The notes under the pieces: model-generated
What the model saw: only the letters and a program-made list of their open reading frames with translations
Told to the model about the DNA's origin: nothing
Database searches by the model: none
Shown here: piece after piece, positions 55,464 to 63,248 of the stretch
Layout of the letters: the number at the start of each line of letters is the position of its first letter
Numbering within the stretch: the first letter of the stretch is position 1
Position numbers and translations under genes: made by a program
Source of the DNA: Parachitinimonas caeni
GTDB taxonomy: Bacteria; Pseudomonadota; Gammaproteobacteria; Burkholderiales; Chitinimonadaceae
Reading direction: 5' to 3'
DNA length: 64,000 bases
NCBI RefSeq assembly: GCF_030129945.1
Contig: NZ_JARRAF010000009.1
Location: forward strand, 62,001 to 126,000

Positions 55464-56501
55464 ATGCCTAAATTTCTGGTTGTCGCGCCCGCCTGGGTTG
55501 GCGATAGCGTCATGGCTCAGCCTTTGTATCGCCGCCTGAAGGACACTCTATCCGGCCTGCAGCTGGAAGTGATGGCGCCTGCCTTCACCTTGCCGCTGTT
55601 GCGGCGCATGCCGGAAGTCGATGCGGTCATCGAGAATCCGTTCGGGCATGGTGCCTTGCGGCTGGCCGAGCGCTGGCGTCTGGGGCGTGAGCTGAAACGG
55701 CAAGGGTACGATCAGGCCATTGTGTTGCCCAACTCCCTCAAATCGGCGCTGATTCCGTGGTTTGCCGGCATTCCGCGTCGAGTCGGGTTCGTGGGGGAGT
55801 TTCGCTACGGTTTGTTGAGCGATGCCCGCAAGCTGGATCCGCGCGCCTTGCCAAAAATGGTTGAGCGGTTTGCCATCCTCTCGCAGGCGCGTGGCGAGAT
55901 GCTGGCGCAACCGCTGCCGGAACCTCGTCTGCAGGTGAGCCCGGTCAGTCGCTCCAAAGCGCTGAAAAGTCTGGGCCTGGCACTCGACAAGCCGATGGTC
56001 GCTTTCTGTCCCGGTGCCGAATACGGCCCGGCCAAGCGTTGGCCGCCGCAGCACTTTGCCGAGCTGGCCCGTCGGCTGGGTCAGCATGGTTATCAGGTCT
56101 GGTTGTTCGGGTCGGTCAAGGATAAAGCGGCCGGCGAGGCGATCATGGCGGGTAGTGCGGGTAATGTCCGCAATCTGTGTGGAGTCACCAGCCTCGAACA
56201 GGCAGTTGATTTGTTATCGCTGGCCACCCTCGTGGTTAGCAATGATTCGGGGCTCATGCATGTGGCGGCGGCTCTGCAGCGGCCGCTGGTTGCGCTGTAC
56301 GGCTCATCCAGCCCTGGGTTTACGCCGCCACTGACCGAACAGGCCGAGATTCTGAGCCTGGATCTGAGCTGCAGCCCCTGCTTCAAGCGTGAGTGCCCGT
56401 TGCAGCATTTCGACTGCATGCAGAATCTGCTGCCGGAACAGGTTGAACGGGCGATGGCACGCCTGCTGCAGCGGGTAGGCACCCCCACAGTCTCCGAGTA
56501 G
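55464..56501 (+). CDS. waaF: ADP-heptose:LPS heptosyltransferase II
   Basis: 345 residues of glycosyltransferase family 9. The enzyme adds the second L-glycero-D-manno-heptose to the inner core of lipopolysaccharide on the cytoplasmic face of the inner membrane. Diagnostic blocks: VVAPAWVGDSVMAQPLYRRL near the N-terminus, IVLPNSLKSALIPW, CPGAEYGPAKRWPPQHFAEL (nucleotide-sugar binding), VVSNDSGLMHVAAAL and ALYGSSSPGFTPP. The C-terminal Cys-rich stretch CSPCFKRECPLQHFDCM is typical of WaaF. The presence of the gene shows a Gram-negative organism with a heptose-containing LPS core. Confidence 0.95.
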   Translation: MPKFLVVAPAWVGDSVMAQPLYRRLKDTLSGLQLEVMAPAFTLPLLRRMPEVDAVIENPFGHGALRLAERWRLGRELKRQGYDQAIVLPNSLKSALIPWFAGIPRRVGFVGEFRYGLLSDARKLDPRALPKMVERFAILSQARGEMLAQPLPEPRLQVSPVSRSKALKSLGLALDKPMVAFCPGAEYGPAKRWPPQHFAELARRLGQHGYQVWLFGSVKDKAAGEAIMAGSAGNVRNLCGVTSLEQAVDLLSLATLVVSNDSGLMHVAAALQRPLVALYGSSSPGFTPPLTEQAEILSLDLSCSPCFKRECPLQHFDCMQNLLPEQVERAMARLLQRVGTPTVSE

Positions 56502-56544
56502 GGTTGGCCCTTGGCGGTTCGCGCCATATCCAGTGCAATGCGTC

Positions 56545-56617
56545 CCTGCTAAAGCCGCACTCGCCCTGCCGCAAAGCGACCCGGCGCGACCGAAAACAAA
56601 ACGTCAACAGAGCCTAG
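56545..56617. repeat. Truncated copy of the MITE-like element
   Basis: The last about 70 bases repeat the right half of the 53.2-53.6 kb element: GCTAAA...GCACT...CCCTGCC, then GACCCGGCGCGACCG and ACGTCAACAGAGCCTAG. The left half is missing or too degraded to see. The CTAG end supplies the TAG stop codon of the plsC-like gene on the minus strand, exactly as the full element does for the TPR gene. Confidence 0.7.
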
Positions 56618-57360
56618 ATCAGATACCGCTTCTGCCACTCCATATACAGCCGGTGGGCATGTTCCTTCATGGCTTCGGCTGAGCTGAAGTGGGTGGGGTT
56701 GATCGGGTCGAACACATAGCAGTTGGCGCGGTTGTTCGGGCTGGTCAGAATCCGCCACATTTTCTGCAGCAGATGTTCACCGGGGCCCCATTCAAATGCC
56801 TGTTGCGCTTCGTAGTGCAGAAATACCGGCAGGATCGGCACCCCGGTTTCAAAAGACGCCACAAACGGGCCGTTGAAAAAGCGTGGCGCGACCCGTCGCC
56901 CCTTGCAGCCACCTTCCGGATAAATGCAGATATTGGCACCGGCGCGCACCACGTCGATCAGCGCTTGCTGGGCAGCTTTGCGTGATTCGGATGATTCGCG
57001 CTGAACAAACAGCGTGCCGGCAGCCACCGCAATGCGGCCAACCAGCCACCAGTCCTTTACTTCCATTTTGGCCAGCGAGCGCACCGGAAACAGTGCAGGA
57101 ATACCCACGTCCTCAAAGGCGGAGGGGTGATTGGCGATCAGTACGTAGTGGTCAGGCAATGGTGCTTTGTGTTGTTGATACAGGCGCAGATCAACATTCA
57201 GTGCCCTGACAAAGCAGCGGCACCAGCGATGAAACCAGACTGGGTAGAAGCCCTTTACCCAGCTGGGTGGCAACAGGGCCAGCAGCAGCATCCACAGCGT
57301 CAACATGGCCAGATCGAGCCAGGCCACCAGAATCTTCAGCCACTTGCCAAGCCATAGCAT
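56614..57360 (-). CDS. 1-acyl-sn-glycerol-3-phosphate acyltransferase family (PlsC-like)
   Basis: 248 residues from the ATG at 57360, chosen because GGAGG lies 6 bases upstream; a GTG 8 codons earlier is less likely. A hydrophobic helix (about 10-32) anchors the protein to the inner membrane. The acyltransferase motifs are NHPSAFEDV (H78), FVQRESSESRKAAQQAL and CIYPEGGCKG (P148-E149-G150), followed by VPILPVFLHYE. The family transfers an acyl chain to lysophosphatidate or another lysophospholipid. The usual HX4D box reads H-P-S-A-F-E-D, so Glu stands at the Asp position with Asp one place later. The C-terminus ends at a stop donated by the MITE remnant, so a few residues may have been altered. 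Confidence 0.85.
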   Translation of the reverse strand: MLWLGKWLKILVAWLDLAMLTLWMLLLALLPPSWVKGFYPVWFHRWCRCFVRALNVDLRLYQQHKAPLPDHYVLIANHPSAFEDVGIPALFPVRSLAKMEVKDWWLVGRIAVAAGTLFVQRESSESRKAAQQALIDVVRAGANICIYPEGGCKGRRVAPRFFNGPFVASFETGVPILPVFLHYEAQQAFEWGPGEHLLQKMWRILTSPNNRANCYVFDPINPTHFSSAEAMKEHAHRLYMEWQKRYLI

Positions 57361-57404
57361 GCGTTGCCTCCACAGGGCTGGCACAGGGCGGATGCCGACG
57401 GTGC

Positions 57405-57812
57405 CTAATTCGCAGGAAGATTGTCCTCTGGGTAAATATAAGACTTCGTTTTCGGACTCTTCCAGATTTCTGCTTCGGTAAGCTGGGTTTCAATCAACTC
57501 GATCAGCATGCCGTTCTCAAGAATCATCGCGACGCGATAGCCCTCAAACGGAAAATACGGGCCAAGCAGGCAGGTTTTTCCCGTGATTTCCGCGTCAATG
57601 CTATCAACCCGATAGGCCATATGTGGCAAGGTCTGGATGAGCGGGTGCAGCGAGCTGCCTGGCTCGAAGCGGTGGTATTGGATGTGAAAGTCGCTGCTCT
57701 CGTCTTCAGACGTATACATCTTGAAGGTGCTGCTGTAGCGCTCGTTGGCGCGAGGGGTCGAGGTTGGAATGCCGATGTGATCAAACCTGCGGTCAAATTT
57801 CTGTGTGTGCAT
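57405..57812 (-). CDS. VOC superfamily (glyoxalase-like) protein
   Basis: 135 residues. The start FDRRFDHIGIPT and the second half HMAYRVDSIDAEI...MILENGMLIELIE show the paired beta-alpha-beta-beta-beta units of the vicinal oxygen chelate fold, with H12 or H13-region and a C-terminal E as plausible metal ligands. Members include glyoxalase I, dioxygenases and resistance proteins; which reaction applies here cannot be told. It lies between the AraC regulator (97-base gap) and the plsC-like gene on the same strand and may be co-transcribed with them. Confidence 0.75.
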   Translation of the reverse strand: MHTQKFDRRFDHIGIPTSTPRANERYSSTFKMYTSEDESSDFHIQYHRFEPGSSLHPLIQTLPHMAYRVDSIDAEITGKTCLLGPYFPFEGYRVAMILENGMLIELIETQLTEAEIWKSPKTKSYIYPEDNLPAN

Positions 57813-57909
57813 CTCAATGTCTCTTGAGTGGGATTACCTCATGGGTAACGCCTGCAGCGATGAGGTTCCCGGCCAAGCCAGGTGGCCTTGTCAGGGGGAT
57901 GAGCAATGC

Positions 57910-58779
57910 CTATCTATGGCTTCGCAATTCGTCGGCAATCAGACGGTAGTACCAGAAGGCTTCGTCATGGGCCAGATGCTCGCCGAAGCGGGCAGGAGAC
58001 AGGCCGGTAATGCGGCGGATTTCCCGCCCCATATGCGACTGGTCGGCAAAGCCTGCGTCTGCGGCAAGGCTGGCAAGGTCCAGCGGGCCCGCGTCTGCCA
58101 TCTCCTGTCTGCGCACAAACGCTGCTTCGGCGCGGACATACAGCTGCAGATCCCGGTAGCTCTGACCAGTCCAGTCGCGGATGCGCCGCTGCAATTGACG
58201 CAGGCTTTTGCCGCCGTGTGAATGGGCGGCCCGCGTGCTCAAGGCACGGAGCCAGTCACCCAGATGAGGCGGTTGCGTGGCGCATCCGGGTTCCTGCCAC
58301 AGGGTGTCGAGCACGCGCTGCAGGGTGGTAAACGGCGCCTGGCTGCCGGTATCGAGTACCGCCTGGCAATGGCTGATGAAGGTTGGGTCTGCCACGGACT
58401 GCAGCGGTACGGTCTGGTCAAGATAAGGTTCGATCGACCGGCCGATCAGGCGGCTGAGGGCTTCGGGATAAAAGCCGGCCGACAGGGCATGTACCGGGCC
58501 GGGAGACCAGCTGGTTGTCGGCCGGCGCTGCGGGCCGCTCAGGGTCAGGCGTGGCAGCGCCGGCCCCAGCACGGGCGCCGCATCCGGGCTGCTGTCTTCG
58601 ACCAGATGCAGTTGGCCGGAAAATACCCATGAAATCATCGCCATCGGCGTAGCCGGGTAGTAGTTGAAGCGTTCTGCATCGCTGAGTGGACAACCCCGGG
58701 TATCGCGCTCAATCGCCGCAATCAGGCAGGCGCCGAGGGCAAATGAAGGGGTGTGCAGGGCGGCGAGAGGGCGTGGCAT
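57910..58779 (-). CDS. AraC family transcriptional regulator
   Basis: 289 residues. The N-terminal about 170 residues form a ligand-binding or oligomerisation part without a clear family. The C-terminal about 100 residues contain the double helix-turn-helix of AraC/XylS proteins: SLRQLQRRIRDWTGQSYRDL (first recognition segment) and LASLAADAGFADQSHMGREI followed by ITGLSPARFG, the family signature. The gene is divergent from the alpha/beta-hydrolase gene with a 75-base shared promoter region, so the hydrolase is its most likely target. GGAAA lies upstream of the ATG. Confidence 0.9.
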   Translation of the reverse strand: MPRPLAALHTPSFALGACLIAAIERDTRGCPLSDAERFNYYPATPMAMISWVFSGQLHLVEDSSPDAAPVLGPALPRLTLSGPQRRPTTSWSPGPVHALSAGFYPEALSRLIGRSIEPYLDQTVPLQSVADPTFISHCQAVLDTGSQAPFTTLQRVLDTLWQEPGCATQPPHLGDWLRALSTRAAHSHGGKSLRQLQRRIRDWTGQSYRDLQLYVRAEAAFVRRQEMADAGPLDLASLAADAGFADQSHMGREIRRITGLSPARFGEHLAHDEAFWYYRLIADELRSHR

Positions 58780-58854
58780 GATGTGTCGTTTCCGTTCTAG
58801 CGGCTGTTTATCGCCCCCGGCATGATCGGCGCATCATTCATGCAGGAGCAGGCA

Positions 58855-59976
58855 ATGCAAAAAACCATCATTCAGGGACGTTTGTCACACCGGCTGCGCA
58901 GCATGGCGGTATCTACCCAGGCAGCGATCGCCGTATTGGCGCGGCGGGCGGTGGGTCGGCCGCTGGTGGCGGAGTGGCCTTTCCTTTTCGAGTACGCCAC
59001 GCTTTTCATGCGGGAGCAATTCAACCACGCCTTCCGGCTGAGTGCCGATATCGACGCCAGCCGAGCTTATTTCGATAGCGTTTATGGCGTGCTGGAGACC
59101 TATCCCGATGTCGAAATCCGGCCCAGCGAGCCGGGGGCGCCGCGCGGGCACTGGTTTATTCCGTCGCAGCGCCAGAGTGATGCCACTTTGCTGCATTTTC
59201 ATGGCGGGGGGTATGCCTTTTACGCTGGGGTGTCCCGGCATTTTACGGCCTGCCTGGCACACACGCTGGGCGTGCCGGTGTTTGCGCCCGATTATCGCCT
59301 GACCCCGGAACATGCCCACCCGGCGCAACTCGAAGACGGGCTGGCGGCCTATGCTTATTTGCTGGATCAAGGCGTGGCGCCCGCCCGGCTGGTGCTGTGT
59401 GGCGATTCAGCCGGGGGGCATCTGGCCTTGATGACGCTGGCCCGCCTGCCGCAGGCTGGCTTGCCCCGGCCTGCGCTGACAATCGGCATCAGCCCCTGGA
59501 CGGATATTGGCCGGCGCGGCGCCAGTCAGTTCGGCAATGACCCCTACGATCTGGTGCAGGGCTATATGACCCTGCAGTTTGCGCAGTGGCTGAAAGGCGG
59601 GCAAAACCTCAGCGATGCCGAGCTATCGCCCATTTGCCAGTCTTATCAGGATCTTGGCCCGATCTATCTGCAGGCCGGTGGCCGGGAGATTCTGGTCGAT
59701 ATGATTCGTGACTTTGCGCAGGCCGTGGCAGCGCAGGGTTGCCCGGTACGCCTGGATGTCTGGCCGCAGATGAACCATGAATTCCAGTCTTACGGCAGTT
59801 ATCTGCCTGAAAGCCGGCAGGCGCTTGCCCTGCTGCGCGAAGCGATTGCCACCGCATTGGGGCAGCCAAACCGGTTCGATGCCGGCACCTTCACTGAACT
59901 CACCACCTATCCGCAGGGCATGACCTCAGAACGGCGTGACCCGGCGCCGCGTGCGGCTGTCGCAGCCATGGCCTGA
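58855..59976 (+). CDS. Alpha/beta-hydrolase, HSL-type esterase
   Basis: 373 residues from the ATG at 58855, which has AGGAG 6 bases upstream; in-frame ATGs at 58822 and 58840 are less well placed. The hormone-sensitive-lipase family signature is clear: HGGGY (116-120, oxyanion hole), GDSAGG with S185 as nucleophile, D282 (GREILVD) and H308 (QMNHEFQ) completing the triad. Such enzymes hydrolyse short- to medium-chain esters. No signal peptide is evident, so it is probably cytoplasmic. The divergent AraC-type regulator probably controls it. The last 40 residues are Ala/Pro-rich and not part of the catalytic fold. Confidence 0.9.
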   Translation: MQKTIIQGRLSHRLRSMAVSTQAAIAVLARRAVGRPLVAEWPFLFEYATLFMREQFNHAFRLSADIDASRAYFDSVYGVLETYPDVEIRPSEPGAPRGHWFIPSQRQSDATLLHFHGGGYAFYAGVSRHFTACLAHTLGVPVFAPDYRLTPEHAHPAQLEDGLAAYAYLLDQGVAPARLVLCGDSAGGHLALMTLARLPQAGLPRPALTIGISPWTDIGRRGASQFGNDPYDLVQGYMTLQFAQWLKGGQNLSDAELSPICQSYQDLGPIYLQAGGREILVDMIRDFAQAVAAQGCPVRLDVWPQMNHEFQSYGSYLPESRQALALLREAIATALGQPNRFDAGTFTELTTYPQGMTSERRDPAPRAAVAAMA

Positions 59977-60371
59977 GCAGGATTGCCGGAAGAAGACCCC
60001 GGGGTGTTGGGCTGACGGCGTGATGCCCCGGAATGAGGATTTGGTTGCAATTGATTCAAATGTCGAACAATCAAACGAAATATTTCTGAATATTTGTCTT
60101 ATCGGTCTTTTGTCCCCTGTCGCCATGCTGGTTTCAGGCCATTCATCTGTGCGGCACTGTGCTTCAATTGGCTTTAATACAAAGAATTCAGTCACCTATT
60201 GCTGATTGGCGAGTTGTCCTGAATTTCTGACTGAGTGTCAGTTAAATTATCACTTTTCGCTCGACGTTGAGGCGAAAAATTTCGCCAAGATGCCAATCTT
60301 GCTTTTCTCCGCATGCCCCTCTATCAAATAGCTACAACCCAAAAAACAAAGCTCTTCAGGAGGAGTATCCC

Positions 60372-60419
60372 ATGCGCCCGTTGCATACCTCAGCGCCAGG
60401 ACTTTTGAATTGCCGCTGA
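60372..60419 (+). other. 15-codon ORF with strong Shine-Dalgarno, possible leader or remnant
   Basis: AGGAGGAG sits about 6 bases before ATG, followed by 15 codons (MRPLHTSAPGLLNCR) and TGA. The ribosome binding site is one of the best in the window. The peptide is too short to classify. It may be the 5' end of a gene lost by rearrangement, given the MITE fragment 115 bases downstream, or a translated leader. Confidence 0.3.
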
Positions 60420-60534
60420 ATGGCAGCTGATTTGATCCCCGTTATTCAGACCTTGTTCACGTCATTTTGCTGATCTGTTTCCCCGCTTAGCGGTTTGAAA
60501 CACGCCGTTGCGCGCCCAGCGTGATGGCAGCGTT

Positions 60535-60549
60535 ACGTCAACAGAGCCT
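60535..60549. repeat. Third fragment of the MITE-like element end
   Basis: ACGTCAACAGAGCCT is identical to the terminal 15 bases of the elements at 53.5 and 56.6 kb and in the same orientation as their right end. Here the following base is G rather than the TA seen at the intact ends, so this is a degraded or recombined end. Confidence 0.6.
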
Positions 60550-60933
60550 GGAAACCGGGATATTCGAAGTACCCCAATGTTGGTTCAGGAAATCCTGGCG
60601 CTATTGGCTTCTGTACAGCGCTTGCGTGGATTCAGGGGGCGGTGCCGATCGACCCTGCCCATGCCTGTCGTACCCCCGTGGCCGTCTTCGGGGCAAGCCA
60701 GTGGCGCTTGATGGTGACCGTTCCGTGACGGTTACTGGCACTTGATTGCAGCCAGGAAAGGGGCCGATGCCATCGGCCTGTGTGGTGGCTTGGTGTGCAG
60801 CAAGGGCCTGTGAAAGCCTGTGGAGCTGTCTGGTCTGGTGGTTGCTGACGATGGGGTGAGCATCGTCGGTGGCTGCGAGGGGGCCGGATTGGTCTCCTGT
60901 CTTCAATGCAGCTGTTTTGTCTGGAGCAAGTTT

Positions 60934-61425
60934 ATGACTGAGAAACCCGACTATGCGATTTGTCACGCGTATACCACGCTGAAGTCGCAGGACGACTTGA
61001 AGTTCTTTGTTCAGCTTTCCTGCGAACTGACTGGCTTCAACGAAGTGGATCTGTACGGCACGGGACAGGTGCTGACCTATTACCAGATCATCACCGATTA
61101 CCTGGATAAGAAGGATGCCAAGCTCGCCACCCTGTTCAGCGGGCTGTCGAGCACCTTGTTTTCCTCTCAGAACGAAACCTATCTGCACAAGCTGATCAAT
61201 GGCCATGGCCAGCCGGCGAAAGTGGCCGCATCGCTGATCAAGCTCTGGTATCTGGGCCAGTGGTACAACCCGGATAACGCCAACGACACCATGATCCCGT
61301 CGTCGCAAAGCTATATCAGCGGGCTGGTCTGGACGGCCATTCATGCCCACCCGCAAGGAGCCAAGCAGCAAGGTTTTGGCGCCTGGTCATTCCCTCCGTT
61401 ATCTGAAGATCAGGGGCAAGCATGA
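60934..61425 (+). CDS. Small subunit of membrane FAD dehydrogenase (FAD-SLDH/GADH subunit 3 type)
   Basis: 163 residues; GGAG precedes the ATG by 7 bases. The helical pattern (FFVQLSCELTGFNEVDLYGTG, LATLFSGLSS, LIKLWYLGQWYN, SYISGLVWTAI with Pro/Gly near the end) matches the small subunit that accompanies GMC-type sorbitol or gluconate dehydrogenases. This subunit helps maturation or export of the flavoprotein. Relatives usually carry a twin-arginine signal; here none is visible at the N-terminus (MTEKPDYAICH). The stop overlaps the start of the first GMC gene (ATGA), indicating translational coupling and a shared complex. Confidence 0.75.
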   Translation: MTEKPDYAICHAYTTLKSQDDLKFFVQLSCELTGFNEVDLYGTGQVLTYYQIITDYLDKKDAKLATLFSGLSSTLFSSQNETYLHKLINGHGQPAKVAASLIKLWYLGQWYNPDNANDTMIPSSQSYISGLVWTAIHAHPQGAKQQGFGAWSFPPLSEDQGQA

Positions 61426-63248
61426 AACTCATCAAGCCATCCGAGGCAAAGAAGCATTACGACGTGGTGATTGTGGGCGGTGGCATCTCTGGCGCGCTGG
61501 TGGCCAAGCAGCTGTCGCGGGCCGGCAAGAGCTGCCTGATTCTGGAAGGCGGCGAGGCCACCGGTAGTGACTATGGCGGGTATCAGGAATTTTTGAATAC
61601 CTATTACAAAGAGACCGCGAAGATCCCCGACGCACCTTATCCGGTCAATCCCAACGCGCCGGAGCCGACGGTGCTGGACGTCGAGAAGATGCCGCCCACG
61701 CCTTCGACCAAGGGTTATTTCGTGCAGTACGGGCCGCTGCCGTTCCGCTCCTCCTACACCACCTATCTGGGCGGGACCACCCTGCATTGGCTGGGCACCT
61801 CGCTGCGCATGCTGCCGGAAGACTTCAAGGTCAAGACACTGTTCGGGGTGGGCGAGGACTGGCCGATCAGTTATGAAGACATGCAACCCTGGTACGAGAA
61901 AGCCGAGTTCGAACTCGGGGTGTCGGCCAATGTCGAGGAACAGTCGTATCTGGGGGTGCAGTTTCCCAAGGGCTACGTGTATCCGATGCATGGCATGCCG
62001 CGCAGCTATGTGGATCAGACCCTGAGCAAGTCGGTGGATGGCATGCAGGTCAAGATCAGCGGGGCTTCGGTTTCGTTGAAAGTGCGGGGCACGCCGGCAT
62101 CACGCAATGGCATTCCGAACGAGCGCTACGATCATGGCAAAGGCTATGTGCCGCGCGGTGCCGTGGGCGATCCGGCCATCGGCCAGCGCTGCATGGGCAA
62201 TTCGAGCTGCGTGCCGATCTGCCCGGTGCAGGCCAAGTACAACGCGCTCAAGACCTTGAATGAGGCCGACGAGAATCATTTGTCGATTCAGCCGAAGTCA
62301 GTCGCCTACAAGCTGGATATCGACCCCAAGAGCAAGCGGGTGACCGGCATCCGCTACAAGCACTACACCAGCATGCACAGCCCGCATTACACCGAGCATG
62401 TAGCGCACGGCACGCTGTATGTGCTGGCGGGCCATGCGGTACCCAATGCGATATTGCTGCTGGCATCGGACGCTGCCAATCAGAGTGATATGGTCGGTCG
62501 TAATCTGATGGATCACCCCGAGCTGCTGACCTGGGGCCTGATGCCGGAAAAAGTCTGGCCAATGCGCGGGCCGCTGGCCACCAGTGGAATCGAAGATCTG
62601 CGTGGGGGACGCTTCCGTTCCAGCCATGCCGCTTTCCGGCTGGAAATGGGCAACGATGGCTGGGGCTGGCCGGCCGGCGCGCCTGCTTCCAATCTGATCG
62701 ACTATGTGGATACCCAGAAGCTCTATGGCCCCAAGCTGCGGCAAACCCTGAATGACGAGGTGACCCGGCAGTTCCGCTTCGGCATTCTGGTCGAGCAGCT
62801 GCCCGAAGCCAGCAATCGGGTAACGATCGACCCGAAGTATCGCGACGCTATCGGCAATTTCCGGCCGGTCATCCACTACAACCTGTCTGACTACACACGC
62901 GCCGGCTTCTACAACGCCTATAAGGTCTCGCAACAGATCTTCAGGCAGGCCGGGATCAAGGACTACTCCAGCTACCCGGAAAGCGACCCTGGCTATTTCA
63001 CCTACAACGGCGAAGGGCTGGTGTTCAATGGCGCGGGCCACTTTGCCGGCACGCACCGCATGGGCAGCTCGCCCAAGACCTCGGTGGTCAATCCGCAGCA
63101 GCGTTGCTGGGATCACGACAATCTCTATCTGGTTGGCTGCGGCAATATGGTCACGCTGGGGACTTCCAACCCCACTCTGACCATGGCCGCACTGAGTCTG
63201 TGGGCTGCCCAGAACATGATTGACGATCTGGAGCGCAACCACCCATGA
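61422..63248 (+). CDS. GMC family oxidoreductase (FAD-dependent dehydrogenase)
   Basis: 608 residues. The FAD-binding Rossmann loop is VVIVGGGISGALVAKQLS (G19-x-G21-x-x-G24), followed by the E of LILEGGE. A Cys-containing segment (GQRCMGNSSCVPICPVQAKY) is typical of the gluconate/sorbitol dehydrogenase large-subunit branch. The C-terminal GMC domain has AGTHRMGSS with H545 as catalytic base and VGCGNMVTLGTSNPTLTMAA. The enzyme oxidises an alcohol, probably a sugar or polyol, and passes electrons to a cytochrome or quinone; the substrate is undetermined. It overlaps the upstream small subunit and the downstream GMC gene by ATGA. No export signal is visible on this subunit. Confidence 0.9.
   Translation: MKLIKPSEAKKHYDVVIVGGGISGALVAKQLSRAGKSCLILEGGEATGSDYGGYQEFLNTYYKETAKIPDAPYPVNPNAPEPTVLDVEKMPPTPSTKGYFVQYGPLPFRSSYTTYLGGTTLHWLGTSLRMLPEDFKVKTLFGVGEDWPISYEDMQPWYEKAEFELGVSANVEEQSYLGVQFPKGYVYPMHGMPRSYVDQTLSKSVDGMQVKISGASVSLKVRGTPASRNGIPNERYDHGKGYVPRGAVGDPAIGQRCMGNSSCVPICPVQAKYNALKTLNEADENHLSIQPKSVAYKLDIDPKSKRVTGIRYKHYTSMHSPHYTEHVAHGTLYVLAGHAVPNAILLLASDAANQSDMVGRNLMDHPELLTWGLMPEKVWPMRGPLATSGIEDLRGGRFRSSHAAFRLEMGNDGWGWPAGAPASNLIDYVDTQKLYGPKLRQTLNDEVTRQFRFGILVEQLPEASNRVTIDPKYRDAIGNFRPVIHYNLSDYTRAGFYNAYKVSQQIFRQAGIKDYSSYPESDPGYFTYNGEGLVFNGAGHFAGTHRMGSSPKTSVVNPQQRCWDHDNLYLVGCGNMVTLGTSNPTLTMAALSLWAAQNMIDDLERNHP

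Larger units (their letters stand above)
59977..60933. other. Gene-poor region with short leader ORF and repeat fragment
   Basis: No full gene was found in this 0.96 kb. It contains a small hairpin GGCGAAA/TTTCGCC (60271-60286), a 15-codon ORF behind a very strong ribosome binding site (60372-60419), a 15-base fragment of the MITE end (60535-60549), an inverted repeat GTGACCGT/ACGGTTAC (about 60714-60735) and a hairpin GGCCGATG/CATCGGCC (60762-60778). The longer leftward open frame at 60601-61371 is antisense to the dehydrogenase subunit and has no support. Confidence 0.5.

Noticed and set aside
60601-61371. Minus-strand open frame of 256 codons
   Set aside because: Antisense to the dehydrogenase small subunit, without start signal or domain.
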